A stretch of 64,000 nt of DNA from Gammaproteobacteria bacterium (lineage in GTDB: Bacteria; Pseudomonadota; Gammaproteobacteria; Steroidobacterales; GCA-2729495): the NCBI GenBank assembly GCA_021773815.1, contig JAJFJS010000065.1, forward strand, positions 1-64,000. Reading direction: 5' to 3'. Below are positions 48,547-60,633 of this stretch, piece after piece; the stretch's first letter is position 1, and every line of letters begins with the position of its first letter. Below the pieces are notes generated by a model, which saw only the letters and a list, made by a program, of their open reading frames with translations, had not been told where the DNA came from and made no database searches. Both the position numbers and the translations under genes were made by a program.

Positions 48547-49108
48547 AGCCGCATACGCCGGCTTCGATCGATTGATAACAGACTTTCACCTGGTATGGAC
48601 ACCCATCTGGAAGTGACCGCGTTGGTTTGATGCCAACTCCGATCGAGCGACGGGCTGAACACTTAAAGACAGTGGAAAGCCGAATTCAATCCGAAGTTTT
48701 TCAACGAAACCAAACCACTGTCGAGGGTGAGCAGTCGATATTTAGGCTGGTTCGTTTGAAGGCTCAACTGAGCGACGGGCCGATTCCGACCCGTCGCAGC
48801 GTATCCGTGCTGACACCGCGCCCGGCACAGCCGTCTGCCAACTGGCGGTAGCACGATACCGTGCGCAATCGTTCCGGGATTAGCGCCTTTCTCTTGTAAA
48901 TCCGGATCGATTTGACCGTCCCACCGCCCTGATCGGCATCTTGACCAATCCTGAATACAGACATCCTCGATCGCTTTGGCCACAAGGACTAACCCTGAAG
49001 CGAACTTCAGTGTCAACAATAATTAATTGAATATTTCACGCAGGCGGCGCGAAACACTTTGGAGCAATAGGCATTAATCGGTACCTGATCCGATCGGTCA
49101 GTCGATTC

Positions 49109-49804
49109 TTAACAATCCGGTTCGCTATCCGCTGCATCCGGTTGACCGGGTTTTACGGCACTATACAATGCCATCGTTCCGTACACGGTGCCAAATGATT
49201 GCCGCTGCGAGACCTGAATAAATCCAGCTTGCTCAAAAAGCTCAATCAGCTTTCCAGAAACGTTGTCCTGTGTATTCTCGAAACCATCCAAAGCCTGAAC
49301 CAGAAGAAAAAGCCCCCGCATCAACATGTTGGCAGCCAGACCCCAGTCAGCGATATGCAGCTCCGCACCAGGCCTGAGGACCCGGAATAATTCTTGCGCT
49401 GTACGCTGCTTGTTTTCCCATGACAAATGGTGAAAAAACAAGCTTGAAACCACCCGGTCAAATTGCGCTTCCGGATACGGAAGGTCATACGACAGTGCCT
49501 GGTCAAATTGCACGACGACATCGGCCTTCTGCGCTTTGCTGGATGCAATGGCCAAAATTGCCGGATCGCCGTCGATACCGGTAACATCGCAATGCGGCTG
49601 ACTTTGTTTGATCCAGATCGCCAGAGTTCCGGTACCGGAGGCAACATCGAGAATCCGTTGACCTGTTACAAAACGCGCCTGCTCGATCAACGCTCGCTTG
49701 AACACACTTTCACGTGTTGTCGCACCCACTACCGCGTCGTACCAAGGCGTAAGCCAGTGGTAGCCCAATGCGGGCACATAGTCGGACTCGGAAGAATGCT
49801 TCAT
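49109..49804 (-). CDS. Class I SAM-dependent methyltransferase (UbiE-like)
   Basis: 'RILDVASGTGTLAIWIKQSQPHCDVTGIDGDPAILAIA'; 'FDRVVSSLFFHHLSWENKQRTAQELFRVLRPGAELHIADWG'. Confidence 0.88.
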   Translation of the reverse strand: MKHSSESDYVPALGYHWLTPWYDAVVGATTRESVFKRALIEQARFVTGQRILDVASGTGTLAIWIKQSQPHCDVTGIDGDPAILAIASSKAQKADVVVQFDQALSYDLPYPEAQFDRVVSSLFFHHLSWENKQRTAQELFRVLRPGAELHIADWGLAANMLMRGLFLLVQALDGFENTQDNVSGKLIELFEQAGFIQVSQRQSFGTVYGTMALYSAVKPGQPDAADSEPDC

Positions 49805-50036
49805 GACCACTCCATTTTCGGCAGTCGTTGTCAAAACGTTCCTAAAGGCGCAGCTAAATTGTCCCTGAGGGCCTGCCTAGCGAGAATCGTTATGCTACCG
49901 ATTCCATCTTCATAATCTGTTCTCTTCCGCCGAATCAAGCGCTTTGCAGCGACGGGACTCGATCCGTGCCATGAGTCGATCGAATGGCGCAAAATTTTTC
50001 GCCACGCCGTCACGTTCAAGTGTGTCCGCAACTCTC

Positions 50037-51038
50037 TCAAGGTCGATCCCTGTTGAAGCGAACCGCTTCCGCCGCATCCAGTGCCTCATCAAGCTGTGGC
50101 CGGGGGGCTCCGTGATCACGATAGGCATTCAGCGTCGCCATCGGCACAGTCGTTACCGTATCGCGACCAATCAATGCCTCTATGTATTTGACATCACTGA
50201 ACGCCGGATTCTTTGTGCCCGTACTCGCCCATAGCAGTCGTTGCTTCATCGCTCGATGCCCGACCAGGGAATGCCAACACGATTGCTCAAGGCTCGCATT
50301 GAAGGCCCGCCGGGCGAGTTTGGCGCTCGCGACGGCCGCCTTTCTATGCAACCCGATACCCGCGGGTGTGGGAGTCTCATCAAGCTTTTCATCTACAAGA
50401 GAATCGATCCGACTGACAAAAAAACTGGCGACCGAGGCAATCTGTTCTATTTCAAGATCCAGAACCAATCGATCTTCCAAGCCCTGCCAATAGGCTTCGA
50501 TTACGGCCCTGTATCGTGCGACGCCGAAGAGTAGCGTTACATTCACATTGAGGCCGGCAAAAATGAGCTGCCGGATGGCCGGCGGTCCCGCCTTGGTCGC
50601 GGGTATCTTGATCATCGCATTCGTCCGATCGATGGCGCGCCAAAGGCGCCGCGCCTCAATTACCGTCTCCGCAGTGTTATGGGCAAGGTGAGGTGACACC
50701 TCCAAACTTACGAAACCGTCCACCCCGTTTGAAAGCTCATATGTTTCGCGTAACACATCAGCAGCATGCTGAATGTCTTCGATGACCAGTCGCTCGTAGA
50801 TATCAGCCACGCCATCGCCGGAACGTGCACGTTCGTCGATAATCGCATCATAGTATCGAGACTCTGCGATCGCTCGCTCGAAAATTGCCGGATTGGACGT
50901 CACGCCACTCACTTCATCATCGATAATCAGACGCGCCAGGGTTCCATCCTCGAGGTATTCGCGACAAATATCGTCCAGCCAAATGCTTTGGCCGAGCCTT
51001 GCTAACGACTGCAAGTGGCTATTTGGCATCGCGTTCAT
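50037..51038 (-). CDS. tal: Transaldolase
   Basis: '[42 protein letters not shown]', '[13 protein letters not shown]', '[24 protein letters not shown]' (ORF reads NVNVTLLFG). N-terminus overlaps the phosphoketolase stop. Confidence 0.92.
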   Translation of the reverse strand: MNAMPNSHLQSLARLGQSIWLDDICREYLEDGTLARLIIDDEVSGVTSNPAIFERAIAESRYYDAIIDERARSGDGVADIYERLVIEDIQHAADVLRETYELSNGVDGFVSLEVSPHLAHNTAETVIEARRLWRAIDRTNAMIKIPATKAGPPAIRQLIFAGLNVNVTLLFGVARYRAVIEAYWQGLEDRLVLDLEIEQIASVASFFVSRIDSLVDEKLDETPTPAGIGLHRKAAVASAKLARRAFNASLEQSCWHSLVGHRAMKQRLLWASTGTKNPAFSDVKYIEALIGRDTVTTVPMATLNAYRDHGAPRPQLDEALDAAEAVRFNRDRP

Positions 51039-53439
51039 CCCAGCCGTACCCATCATTGGTTGCCGGCCAGCGCCAGTTACGTACTTCAGGCATGTCTTCG
51101 CCATGTTCGACGATGTACTGCCGATGCTCGGTGAGTTTGTCACGAATCAGCAGCTTCACATAGGCGGCTCTATAGCCAAGCTTGGGTACCCGGTCGATGA
51201 CGTCCGCGACGAGATGGAATCGATCAATGTCGTTGCGGACCGCCATGTCGAAGGGTGTAGTGGTCGCACCTTCTTCCTTGTAGCCACGAACGTGCAGATT
51301 ATTGTGATTGGTACGTCGATAGGTCAGCCGATGAATGAGCCATGGATAGCCATGGTAGGCAAAAATAATCGGCTTATTGCTGGTGAACAGCGTATCAAAG
51401 TCCCGATCGGACATACCATCGGGGTGCTCCTCCATGGGTTGGAGCGTCATCAGATCCACGACGTTGATAACGCGTACTTTGAGTCCTGGCAAATTCTCTC
51501 GCAGCAGGTCGACCGCGGCGAGTGTCTCGATGGTCGGCACATCGCCGGCACAAGCCATCACTACGTCGGGCTCAGCGCCCTGGTCGTTGCTGGCCCATTT
51601 CCAGATACCCGCGCCCGCGCTGCAATGCTTTATCGCGGCATCCATGTCCAACCACTGTGGTTGCGACTGCTTGCCGGCGACGATGACATTCACCAGATTG
51701 CGAGACCGCAGACACTGGTCAGTGACATAGAGCAACGAGTTCGTGTCCGGCGGCAGATAAACACGAATCACATCCGCCTTTTTATTAACGACATGATCAA
51801 TAAATCCTGGATCCTGATGCGAGAAACCATTGTGGTCTTGCCGCCAAACATGCGAGGTCAGCAGGTAGTTGAGTGAAGCGATGGGGCGACGCCAGGCAAT
51901 GTCCTGACTGCTGACCTTTAGCCACTTTGCGTGCTGGTTGAACATTGAATCAATGATGTGGATAAACGCTTCATAGCACGAAAACAGGCCGTGGCGACCG
52001 GTCAGCAAATAGCCTTCGAGCCAGCCCTGGCACGTATGCTCGCTCAAAATTTCCATCACGCGGCCGTCCGGAGCGAGGTGATCGTCATCGGGGCTCGACT
52101 CACCAAGCCACGCGCGATTCGTGACTTCAAAGAGTGCGTTCAACCGGTTCGATGCGGTTTCATCGGGTCCGAATACGCGAAAGTTGCGCGCGCTCTTGTT
52201 CAGTTGCATGACGTCGCGCAGCAGCATCCCCATCGTGCGGGTGGCCTCACCCAGCACGCGGCCGGGCGCCGACACGTCGACGGCATAGTCCCGATAGTCG
52301 GGTAGCCGTAAGCTTTTGAGCAGCAAGCCGCCGTTGGCATAGGGATTCGCGCCCATGCGGCGGTCACCCGTGGGGGCCAGCGCGGTCAAATGCGGACGCG
52401 GCACGCCATCATCATCAAAGAGTTCGTCGGGCCGGTAACTCTTCAGCCACGTTTCGAGCTGCGCGACATGCTCCGGCGATTTGGCCAATCCCGCCAAGGG
52501 CACCTGATGCGAGCGCCATGAACCCTCGGTGCGCAGACCGTCGACCTCCCGCGGACCGGTCCAGCCTTTCGGGCTGCGCAATACAATCATTGGCCACTGC
52601 GGCCGGCTGAGCTTACCGCCGCTACGGGCATGTTTTTGGATCGTCTTGATGCCGTCTACGACCCTGTCGAGCGTGGCAGCCATCGTATTGTGCATTGCTG
52701 CCGGATCCTCTCCCTCTACGAAGTAAGGCTCATAGCCGTATCCGTGGAGCAGGCCTGCCAGTTCATCCTTCGGGATGCGTGCCAGCACCGTCGGGTTGGC
52801 AATCTTGTAGCCGTTGAGATGCAGGATTGGCAGAACCACGCCGTCGCTCGCGGGATTCAGAAACTTGTTCGAATGCCAGGCCGCTGCCAACGGTCCCGTT
52901 TCCGCTTCCCCATCACCGACGACGCAAGCAGCAATCAAGGACGGATTGTCAAATACAGCACCAAAAGCATGGGCAAGAGAATAGCCGAGCTCACCGCCTT
53001 CGTGAATTGAGCCAGGGGTTTCAGGAGCGACGTGGCTCGGAACACCACCAGGAAATGAAAACTGTCTGAAGAGCCGGCGCATCCCATCGGCATCTCGACT
53101 CACACCAGGATAAAACTCGCTATACGTGCCTTCAAGCCAGATGTTAGCCAGCAATGCCGGTCCACCGTGACCCGGGCCCGCCACGTAAATCATATTCAGG
53201 TCGTGAAGCTTGATGACACGATTTAGGTGCGCATAAATGAAATTCAGCCCGGGACTCGTTCCCCAGTGTCCCAACAACCGGGGTTTGATGTGTTCTAACG
53301 TCAGAGGCTGTTTTAGCATGGCATTGTCAAGCAAATAGATCTGCCCGACCGAGAGATAATTTGCTGCGCGCCAATAGTCATGAAGTGACTTCAATACACC
53401 CGGTGTCAATAGACCGATGGAATTGCCTGTTGTTTTCAT
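51019..53439 (-). CDS. Phosphoketolase
   Basis: 806 aa; '[51 protein letters not shown]'; ThDP region '[23 protein letters not shown]'. Confidence 0.97.
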   Translation of the reverse strand: MKTTGNSIGLLTPGVLKSLHDYWRAANYLSVGQIYLLDNAMLKQPLTLEHIKPRLLGHWGTSPGLNFIYAHLNRVIKLHDLNMIYVAGPGHGGPALLANIWLEGTYSEFYPGVSRDADGMRRLFRQFSFPGGVPSHVAPETPGSIHEGGELGYSLAHAFGAVFDNPSLIAACVVGDGEAETGPLAAAWHSNKFLNPASDGVVLPILHLNGYKIANPTVLARIPKDELAGLLHGYGYEPYFVEGEDPAAMHNTMAATLDRVVDGIKTIQKHARSGGKLSRPQWPMIVLRSPKGWTGPREVDGLRTEGSWRSHQVPLAGLAKSPEHVAQLETWLKSYRPDELFDDDGVPRPHLTALAPTGDRRMGANPYANGGLLLKSLRLPDYRDYAVDVSAPGRVLGEATRTMGMLLRDVMQLNKSARNFRVFGPDETASNRLNALFEVTNRAWLGESSPDDDHLAPDGRVMEILSEHTCQGWLEGYLLTGRHGLFSCYEAFIHIIDSMFNQHAKWLKVSSQDIAWRRPIASLNYLLTSHVWRQDHNGFSHQDPGFIDHVVNKKADVIRVYLPPDTNSLLYVTDQCLRSRNLVNVIVAGKQSQPQWLDMDAAIKHCSAGAGIWKWASNDQGAEPDVVMACAGDVPTIETLAAVDLLRENLPGLKVRVINVVDLMTLQPMEEHPDGMSDRDFDTLFTSNKPIIFAYHGYPWLIHRLTYRRTNHNNLHVRGYKEEGATTTPFDMAVRNDIDRFHLVADVIDRVPKLGYRAAYVKLLIRDKLTEHRQYIVEHGEDMPEVRNWRWPATNDGYGWDERDAK

Positions 53440-53477
53440 TGCTGTATCTCTTATTCAGTTCCGGTGCACACCTGAAT

Positions 53478-54620
53478 CTATATAAGCCCTGTCTCTCCTT
53501 CCCCAGTCACAGTCTCGACCACCCTTACAGCGGCCTCCGACAGCAATTGCTCTTCATCCGCCGGCAGTATCCAGATTTCGACTCCGCTATCTGACATGTG
53601 TACGGCCGTACCTGAAACCGCGTTCATATTTCGCAACCTATCCAACCGAATACCCGCCCACTCAAAGCCTGTGAGAATTCGCTCCCTGATGAATGCGGCA
53701 TGCTCGCCGATCCCACCGCCGATCAAAATTGCATCCGTGCCGCCGAGGACCGCCAGATACGCGCCGAGATACTTGCGGACGCGATAGCAAAATAGCTCGA
53801 CCGCTATCTTCGCCTCTCGCCTCTCGCTTGCGAGTAGGTCTTGCATGTTCGCGGATAAACCAGACACACCCAAGAGACCCGAATCATGGCTGAGCATATG
53901 GTCAATCTCGCCGGCAGTGAGCCCGGCTTCGCGTTGCAGATAAGCGGGTATGCCGGGATCGATATCACCGCTGCGGGTCGACATCATCAGCCCTTCCAGC
54001 GGCGAAAAGCCCATCGAACTGTCCACGGGTTGCCCACCGGAAATCGCGGCCATGGAGCAGCCAGCGCCGAGCTGCATCGAGATCACACGAGCATCCATCG
54101 CCGCTATGCGAGTTTGTGCCCGCCACTCGACCAGCATGGCTTCATGCGCCAGACCGTGGAAACCGTAACGGCGTATGCCGTAACGTTCGCAGAGGCCCCG
54201 GGGCAGGGCATAGTCAGTGGCGACTTTCGGCATATTCGCGAAGAAGGCCGTATCGAAAACGGCGACCTGTGGAATTCCCGGACCCAAGTATTTCCGACAG
54301 ATGTGCACCCACTCCATCGCCACCGGGTTATGCAGGGGAGCGAGCGATTTCAGGCGGGCGATTTCAGCTTCGGTCGCGGCGTCTATGAAGCGTGGCGCAC
54401 AAAACTTCGAACCGCCGTGCACAATTCGGTGAGCCACGATCGTAACGGCACCGATTGCATGTCTATCAAGAAATTCAGCCAGCGATAACTCCGTGGATTG
54501 CATTCTCTCCAAGCGAATCGCGGCGATTCTGTGCAGCTGACGACCTCGCCTGAACAGCGCCAAACGCAAGGATGAGCTGCCGACGTTTACAGTGAGGAGC
54601 AACCTGTCCAAACCGGCCAT
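53478..54620 (-). CDS. ackA: Acetate/propionate family kinase
   Basis: 'LLTVNVGSSSLRLALF', 'VAHRIVHGG', 'VFDTAFFANMP', 'GFSPLEGLMMSTRSGDIDPGI'. Confidence 0.95.
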   Translation of the reverse strand: MAGLDRLLLTVNVGSSSLRLALFRRGRQLHRIAAIRLERMQSTELSLAEFLDRHAIGAVTIVAHRIVHGGSKFCAPRFIDAATEAEIARLKSLAPLHNPVAMEWVHICRKYLGPGIPQVAVFDTAFFANMPKVATDYALPRGLCERYGIRRYGFHGLAHEAMLVEWRAQTRIAAMDARVISMQLGAGCSMAAISGGQPVDSSMGFSPLEGLMMSTRSGDIDPGIPAYLQREAGLTAGEIDHMLSHDSGLLGVSGLSANMQDLLASERREAKIAVELFCYRVRKYLGAYLAVLGGTDAILIGGGIGEHAAFIRERILTGFEWAGIRLDRLRNMNAVSGTAVHMSDSGVEIWILPADEEQLLSEAAVRVVETVTGEGETGLI

Positions 54621-54644
54621 AATCTCGGTCCCGCTCAGCAGTGA

Positions 54645-56705
54645 TTAAATGCTCGACATGCCGGTCTGCGCCCCCACCAATCGGCTCGCGCGGCTGAGCA
54701 ACTTCGCGTTAATCGCAACAATAACCGTACTCAGGGACATGAACGCAGCACCTATGGCCGGCGTCAGAATCACACCCCATGAATAAGCAACGCCCGCAGC
54801 CAAAGGGATCGCAACGGCGTTGTATGCCGTTGCCCAAATCAGATTCTGCAGCATCTTGTTATACGTTGCCCGAGACAGCGCAAGGATCGCAAAAACGTCG
54901 CGCGGATCGCTGCGCACCAAAACTACGTCGGCGGACTCTATGGCAACGTCCGTACCAGCACCGATCGCGATCCCCAGATCTGACGCGATCAGCGCCGGCG
55001 CATCATTCACCCCGTCGCCGATCATCGCAACCGTCAGACCGCGGCTTTGCACCTCCCGCACCTTCTCCGCTTTATCACCCGGGAGAACTTCGGCAAAGAA
55101 ATCGTCGAGACCGAGCTCCCCGGCAACCGTGCGTGCCACTGCAGTCGCATCCCCGGTGAGCATCATGCAGCGGATTCCCAATTGTTTGAGTCTCTCCACG
55201 GCGGCGAATGACTCCGGACGCACGATGTCGGCTAACGCAATGGCTCCCACCGGTCGGTCATCCAACAAAAGGTATACGACAGTTTTGCCCTGCGCGTCGA
55301 GTGCCTCAACGACTTCACTGGCGATTTCGAAACCTTGTTGACGAACGTAGCCCGGGCTGACGACGCGAACGCGGCGACCGTCGACACTCGCTTCCGCGCC
55401 CTGCCCCGTCAGGTTGCGAAATTCAGCTACCGGAAACAGATTGAGCCCACGTTTCTTGGCCTCGGAAACGAGGCCACGGGCAATAGGATGCTCGGACTGA
55501 GTCTCCAGACTGGCCCCCCACATCAATACGTCATCGACACCGATTTCGGCGAGAGGGACCACATCGGACACACCGAATCGGCCCTCCGTTAAGGTACCGG
55601 TCTTATCGAAGAGTACAGCCTGCAGGTTACGCGCCCGTTCAAAGGCCGCCCGGTCACGAATCAGAAGACCGTTTTGGGCAGTGAGTTGCGTGCTGACCGC
55701 CACCACCAACGGCACCGCCAGCCCTAGCGCGTGCGGACAGGAAATAACCATAACAGTCACCATCCGCTCCAGCGCGAACGAAAAACCCTGGCCGATTCCC
55801 AGCCAGACCACCAGTGTCAATCCACCCGATCCGAGCGCGATATAGGTGAGCCAAAGGGCAGCCCGATTCGCCAGATCCTGGGTACGGGAACGCGTTTCCT
55901 GAGCCTGCCTGACCATGTCGATCACCTGGCTCAGATAGGTCTGATCACCAGTCTTGCGCACTTCGATTACCACGGCTCCTTCGCCGTTTATAGCACCGCC
56001 TATTGCTTCCTGACCCTCCCCCTTACGTACCGGCCGCGACTCACCCGTCAGCATGGCCTCGTTAAAGCTCGACTGGCCGCTCAGGATGATCCCGTCGATC
56101 GGAACCTTTTCACCGGGTCGTACCAGCAACTCGTCGCCCGGGCCAATTTGTGTGACCGGCACTTCTTCCGTGTCTCCGGAGTCCATGACTCGGTGCGCCG
56201 TAGCCGGCAGCAATCGCACCAAAGCATCAAGGGCGCCGGATGCCCCCATCACCGAACGCATTTCGATCCAATGGCCGAGCAGCATGATGTCGATCAGGGT
56301 GACCAATTCCCAAAAGAAAACCTTGCCCGAAAGCCCCAGAACCACTGCGGCGGAATAGACGAAGGCCACGGTGATGGCCAAGGCAATTAGCGTCATCATG
56401 CCGGGCTGACGTTTTGCCAGTTCGCCGACCATGCCTTTCAGGAACGGCCACCCACCATATAAAAATACGAAGGTCGCCAGCAACAGCAACACGTATATTG
56501 AACCTTGGAATGCGAAGACCTCACGAAGGCCCAGCAAACCCTGAATCATCGGCGACAGAATCAGTACCGGAACTGTCAACGCTACCGAAACCCAGAACCG
56601 GCGACGAAAGTCGGCGATCATCGTTCCGTGATCATGACCACCGGCGTGATCCGATCCGCCATGGTCGACACTCTGATGATCGTGATGAACGTGCTCTGAC
56701 ATCAT
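54645..56705 (-). CDS. CopB-type heavy-metal P-type ATPase
   Basis: His-rich N-terminus ([26 protein letters not shown]), TM motif [10 protein letters not shown], phosphorylation [19 protein letters not shown]. Confidence 0.95.
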   Translation of the reverse strand: MMSEHVHHDHQSVDHGGSDHAGGHDHGTMIADFRRRFWVSVALTVPVLILSPMIQGLLGLREVFAFQGSIYVLLLLATFVFLYGGWPFLKGMVGELAKRQPGMMTLIALAITVAFVYSAAVVLGLSGKVFFWELVTLIDIMLLGHWIEMRSVMGASGALDALVRLLPATAHRVMDSGDTEEVPVTQIGPGDELLVRPGEKVPIDGIILSGQSSFNEAMLTGESRPVRKGEGQEAIGGAINGEGAVVIEVRKTGDQTYLSQVIDMVRQAQETRSRTQDLANRAALWLTYIALGSGGLTLVVWLGIGQGFSFALERMVTVMVISCPHALGLAVPLVVAVSTQLTAQNGLLIRDRAAFERARNLQAVLFDKTGTLTEGRFGVSDVVPLAEIGVDDVLMWGASLETQSEHPIARGLVSEAKKRGLNLFPVAEFRNLTGQGAEASVDGRRVRVVSPGYVRQQGFEIASEVVEALDAQGKTVVYLLLDDRPVGAIALADIVRPESFAAVERLKQLGIRCMMLTGDATAVARTVAGELGLDDFFAEVLPGDKAEKVREVQSRGLTVAMIGDGVNDAPALIASDLGIAIGAGTDVAIESADVVLVRSDPRDVFAILALSRATYNKMLQNLIWATAYNAVAIPLAAGVAYSWGVILTPAIGAAFMSLSTVIVAINAKLLSRASRLVGAQTGMSSI

Positions 56706-56748
56706 AATTGCGGCATGTCCTGGTTTTTTCTATACGATTGATCGCCAA

Positions 56749-57636
56749 TCACGCCAGAACCTCCAATACCGAATCTGCGAGTAAATTGCTGATATCAATC
56801 ATGTTTGTCGGGTGGGTGATCGTATTCGTCGTGACCACCGAGCGAACTCCCGCCGCCTGCAGTTCTGCCAGCGCATGATTCGCAAAAATTGCATGCACCC
56901 CAACGCAGACCGGCCCCTGCAGGCCAGCCGCGACTAAATGCTGCGTCGTCTCGATCATCGTACGCGCAGTGGAAATGATGTCGTCAAGCAGGACCGGTTG
57001 AAGTTCTGCCCATCGGTGGACATCGGGAACGGACACCGTGACATCCCGGTCACCGTGACGGGTTTTCTCGAGCACGATATACGGCGCGCCCGCCTCCCGG
57101 GCAACCATGGCAACCCACTGGGCACTCTCCTCATCCGGACCCACCAAAAGTGGCTGCGCCACGTTCTTCGCGATCCATTCGGCCAACAGCGGCGCAGCAT
57201 GCACAACTCGGGTGCAGGCCGCATAGAGTTCTTTCAATTGATGGTATCGGTGCAGATGAGGATCTACGGTGACGAGTACATCGATTCGATCCGACAGCAG
57301 TCGGGCAAAACTTCGGGAGGTTACCGCCTCACCCGGCTGGAAGCGCTTGTCCTGTCGCATGTACGCGAGATAAGGTGCAACCAGAACCACCCGTCTAGCG
57401 CCAAGTTCCCGCACGAGATCCGCAAGAAACAGCAGCTGCAAGATCATTGCGCCCGGTCGCTCAAGTGTCGCGAAGAGGATAACGTCCCGATCCGCACACT
57501 CCGAATCCAGGCGAATGTAGCTCTCACCATCTGGAAATCTCCGCATTGTAAGCGCCGCGGTTTCCGCGCCCACCCTCTCTGCCAGGAGCCTGCCCTTCGC
57601 CTCATTGCCCGGCATGGCCGCCAACAGCAAACTCAT
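56749..57636 (-). CDS. prs: Ribose-phosphate pyrophosphokinase
   Basis: 'AETAALTMRRFPDGESYIRL', 'YLAYMRQDKRFQPGEAVTSRSFARLLS', 'VLLDDIISTARTMIETTQHL'. Confidence 0.92.
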   Translation of the reverse strand: MSLLLAAMPGNEAKGRLLAERVGAETAALTMRRFPDGESYIRLDSECADRDVILFATLERPGAMILQLLFLADLVRELGARRVVLVAPYLAYMRQDKRFQPGEAVTSRSFARLLSDRIDVLVTVDPHLHRYHQLKELYAACTRVVHAAPLLAEWIAKNVAQPLLVGPDEESAQWVAMVAREAGAPYIVLEKTRHGDRDVTVSVPDVHRWAELQPVLLDDIISTARTMIETTQHLVAAGLQGPVCVGVHAIFANHALAELQAAGVRSVVTTNTITHPTNMIDISNLLADSVLEVLA

Positions 57637-57697
57637 CGTTTCTTCCTCTTGACGAGAGGCCTCAGGGCGATCGGCAATGAGATAAGGTCATCGATCA

Positions 57698-59227
57698 CTA
57701 CTCAGACTCCACGACTTCGAAGATGCTTTCCTGGTGATTCAGGTACGTCAGCGCATAGGCCAATTCACCTTTCGAATCCGAATGAATGCTGAATAACGGC
57801 TGGCCCTCGGAAACCCGGGCGCCCAAGCGAGCATGAAGTTCAATACCGGCCGCCGCCACACCCGGCGCGCCAGCGAGTTTTGCGACGCGGGCGAGTCGCC
57901 GGTTATCGATCACCTCGATACAACCCTCTCGATCTGCCGGGACGATATGCAAATGCCGGGCCGTCGGAGGTTCCCGCAGACCGCCTTGCGCCGTACAAAT
58001 CGCCTGAAATTTCTGCCAGGCCTTGCCGCTGGCAAGAATCTGTGCGGCCGCATCACTACCGCACCCTTCTTGTGCTGCGCCACCAATTTCCAATATCCGG
58101 CCCGCCAGTTCTATCGCCCGATTCGCAAGATCATCCGGCGCTTGTTGATCGTCCTGTAACACCGACAGCACGTCACGCGCCTCCAGTGCGGGGCCGATAC
58201 CGCGACCGACCGGCTGCTTGCCGTCGCTAACAATCACCGATACATGCAGACCGAGATGTTCTCCAACGTCAGTGAGCAACCGTGCAAGAGAATCCGCGGC
58301 ACCGTCATCCCGAATCTTGGCCGTGGGGCCGACCGGCATGTCGATGATCGCGTGGGTCGCGCCTGCGGCAATTTTCTTCGACAACACCGAGGCCACCAGT
58401 TGCGCATCGCTGTCAATGTCCAGCGCCCGCTCGACACGGATCAGCACATCGTCGGCTGGACTCAGATCGACCGCGCCGCCCCAGACCAGGCAACCATTTT
58501 CCTGTTCCACGACGTCTCGCATATCTGCCATGTCCAGATCCACACGGGTCAAGGTCGCCATCGTATCGGCGGTACCGGCAGGTGAAGTAATTGCGCGGGA
58601 AGACGTTTTTGGAATCGGCAAACCGGAGGCCGCAACTATGGCGACAATCAGCGGCGTCGTGCGGTTACCCGGTAGCCCACCGACACAATGCTTGTCCATT
58701 ACCATCGAATACGGCCACCGTAGCCGCTGCCCGGCCTCGACCATGGCACGAGTAAGCGCGACGGTCTCGTCGAGATCCAACCGGTTTCCCGTACAGGCGG
58801 TCAGGAACGCACTGAGTTGAATGTCGGTGTAACGATTTCCGGCAATATCGGCAACAACGTCCTCCAGTTGACGTTCCTGCAGCTCATGCCCGTAGAGCTT
58901 CGCACGAACGTGACCGAAGGAGGCTCGCGGCGCCGCATGGCTCAGGTGAACGGCGACTCCTTCGGCAGCGCCGAGTCGTCGCCAGGCTACTTCCGATAGC
59001 CCGGCCTCCCCGGTTTGCAGCCACTCACCGTGTACGACATTCAGCGTCGCATCGATACTGCGCCCGTCTAAAGAAACGTTCACGCGAGACTGAGCGGTGA
59101 ATCCCTCTGATCGACATACACTGCAATCGGCGTGCATATAAATCACCGGCTCCTGGTAGGTGTCGACACCGACTCGGCGTGCACGCAGATCATTGGCGCC
59201 AACTGATGTCGTCATCGGTAAAGGCAT
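57698..59227 (-). CDS. Thymidine phosphorylase family / AMP phosphorylase-like protein
   Basis: 'MVMDKHCVGGLPGNRTTPLIVAIVAASGLPIPKTSSRAITSPAGTADTMATLTRVDL'; about 80-aa N-terminal domain as in archaeal-type AMP phosphorylases. Confidence 0.88.
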   Translation of the reverse strand: MPLPMTTSVGANDLRARRVGVDTYQEPVIYMHADCSVCRSEGFTAQSRVNVSLDGRSIDATLNVVHGEWLQTGEAGLSEVAWRRLGAAEGVAVHLSHAAPRASFGHVRAKLYGHELQERQLEDVVADIAGNRYTDIQLSAFLTACTGNRLDLDETVALTRAMVEAGQRLRWPYSMVMDKHCVGGLPGNRTTPLIVAIVAASGLPIPKTSSRAITSPAGTADTMATLTRVDLDMADMRDVVEQENGCLVWGGAVDLSPADDVLIRVERALDIDSDAQLVASVLSKKIAAGATHAIIDMPVGPTAKIRDDGAADSLARLLTDVGEHLGLHVSVIVSDGKQPVGRGIGPALEARDVLSVLQDDQQAPDDLANRAIELAGRILEIGGAAQEGCGSDAAAQILASGKAWQKFQAICTAQGGLREPPTARHLHIVPADREGCIEVIDNRRLARVAKLAGAPGVAAAGIELHARLGARVSEGQPLFSIHSDSKGELAYALTYLNHQESIFEVVESE

Positions 59228-59240
59228 GTCACGGCAGCTG

Positions 59241-60605
59241 TCAAAAGATCACTTCTTCGCCTAGCTCGGGCGCATCGCTCGACCAGCCAAACCGTTCCAG
59301 CATGTGCGCCTGCAATCCCGCACGGGCCGCGGGCTCGCCGTGAGTCACGATTAGTCGCTCAGGCGGCCTCGGTAACTCGGCCATCCAGTCCAGTAGCTCG
59401 TGGTAATCGGCATGAGCCGAAAAACCCGAGATTTCGGCAACCTGAGCGAGCACAGGAAACTCTTCACCATGGATCTTGACTCGCTTCGCACCGCTCAGAA
59501 TCGCCGCGCCGCGTGTACCGGCCGCCTGAAACCCGACAAAGAGCAGAGTGTTAATCGGATCGCCAACAAACGCCTTTAAGTGATGCACAATGCGTCCGCC
59601 GGTGGCCATGCCGCTGGCAGAAACGATGACCATGGGACCCTGCCGCTTATTCAATGCGATAGAATCTTCCACCAAATTCACGTAGGTCGCCGCGCCACAC
59701 ATATCCGCGCATTGCTGATCCGAAAGCCTTTGTTCGTCATGGTGCCTGCAGAAAATCTCCGTGGCGTTGATGGCCATGGGACTGTTGAGAAAGACCGGCA
59801 GATCGGCCGGAATTTTTCCCAATGCCTTCTGACCAGCGATCAGGTGCAGAATCGTTTGCGCTCGGCCGACCGCAAAGGCGGGTATCAACACAACCCCATC
59901 GCGTTCGGCGGTGCGGGAAACCAATTCAACCAGGTCTTTCGTCGGATCCGAGTCGGCATGTCGGCGGTTTCCGTATGTGGATTCGACCACCAGCAGATCA
60001 GTCTCGGGTAACGCCGCCGGCGGAAGCATGACCGGGTCACAGGTCCTTCCCACATCACCGCTGAAGGTCACATGTCGCCCCCCTGCCGACAGACGAATCG
60101 CGGCGGCACCGAGGATGTGACCGGCGCGATGGAATTCCGCCGTAACACCCGGACCAATCGCAACTGATTCCGTAACCGGCTTTATTAATTGCAGAGAAGC
60201 CTCCGCGTCGGCACGAGTGTACAAAGGCAATGCAGGCTGATGCTTGGAGAACCTCTTGCGGTTCGCGTAGCGCGCATCCTCCTCCTGGAGATGGCCGGAG
60301 TCCGGAAGCAGAATACCTAAAAGGTCAGCAGTACCCGTCGTACAAAAAACCGGTCCTTTGTATCCGGCTTTCATTAACGCGGGCAGAAAACCACTGTGAT
60401 CGAGATGGGCATGGGTCAAAAGAACTGCATCCAGAGTTGACGGATCGAAAGGCAACGGGCTGCGATTTTTCTCACGCAGACGTTTCGGACCCTGAAACAA
60501 CCCGCAGTCCACGAGCACGCACGTTTCTCCCACCCGCACCAGGTAACGGGACCCGGTCACCGTCCCGGCCGCACCGTAAAAGCCGATACGAAAATTACTA
60601 TTCAT
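59241..60605 (-). CDS. MBL-fold / beta-CASP RNA-processing-type hydrolase
   Basis: 'TVTGSRYLVRVGETCVLVDCGLFQG', 'LTHAHLDHSG', 'VESTYGNRRH', 'SGFSAHADYHELLDWM'. Start at MNSNFRIG. Confidence 0.93.
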   Translation of the reverse strand: MNSNFRIGFYGAAGTVTGSRYLVRVGETCVLVDCGLFQGPKRLREKNRSPLPFDPSTLDAVLLTHAHLDHSGFLPALMKAGYKGPVFCTTGTADLLGILLPDSGHLQEEDARYANRKRFSKHQPALPLYTRADAEASLQLIKPVTESVAIGPGVTAEFHRAGHILGAAAIRLSAGGRHVTFSGDVGRTCDPVMLPPAALPETDLLVVESTYGNRRHADSDPTKDLVELVSRTAERDGVVLIPAFAVGRAQTILHLIAGQKALGKIPADLPVFLNSPMAINATEIFCRHHDEQRLSDQQCADMCGAATYVNLVEDSIALNKRQGPMVIVSASGMATGGRIVHHLKAFVGDPINTLLFVGFQAAGTRGAAILSGAKRVKIHGEEFPVLAQVAEISGFSAHADYHELLDWMAELPRPPERLIVTHGEPAARAGLQAHMLERFGWSSDAPELGEEVIF

Positions 60606-60633
60606 CAACCACTCCTGAAGAACCATGCCTTCA

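Noticed and set aside
48560-49080. Possible transposase or integrase remnant in the intergenic region (ORF 48663..49019 minus)
   Set aside because: No recognisable transposase motif in any frame; left unannotated.
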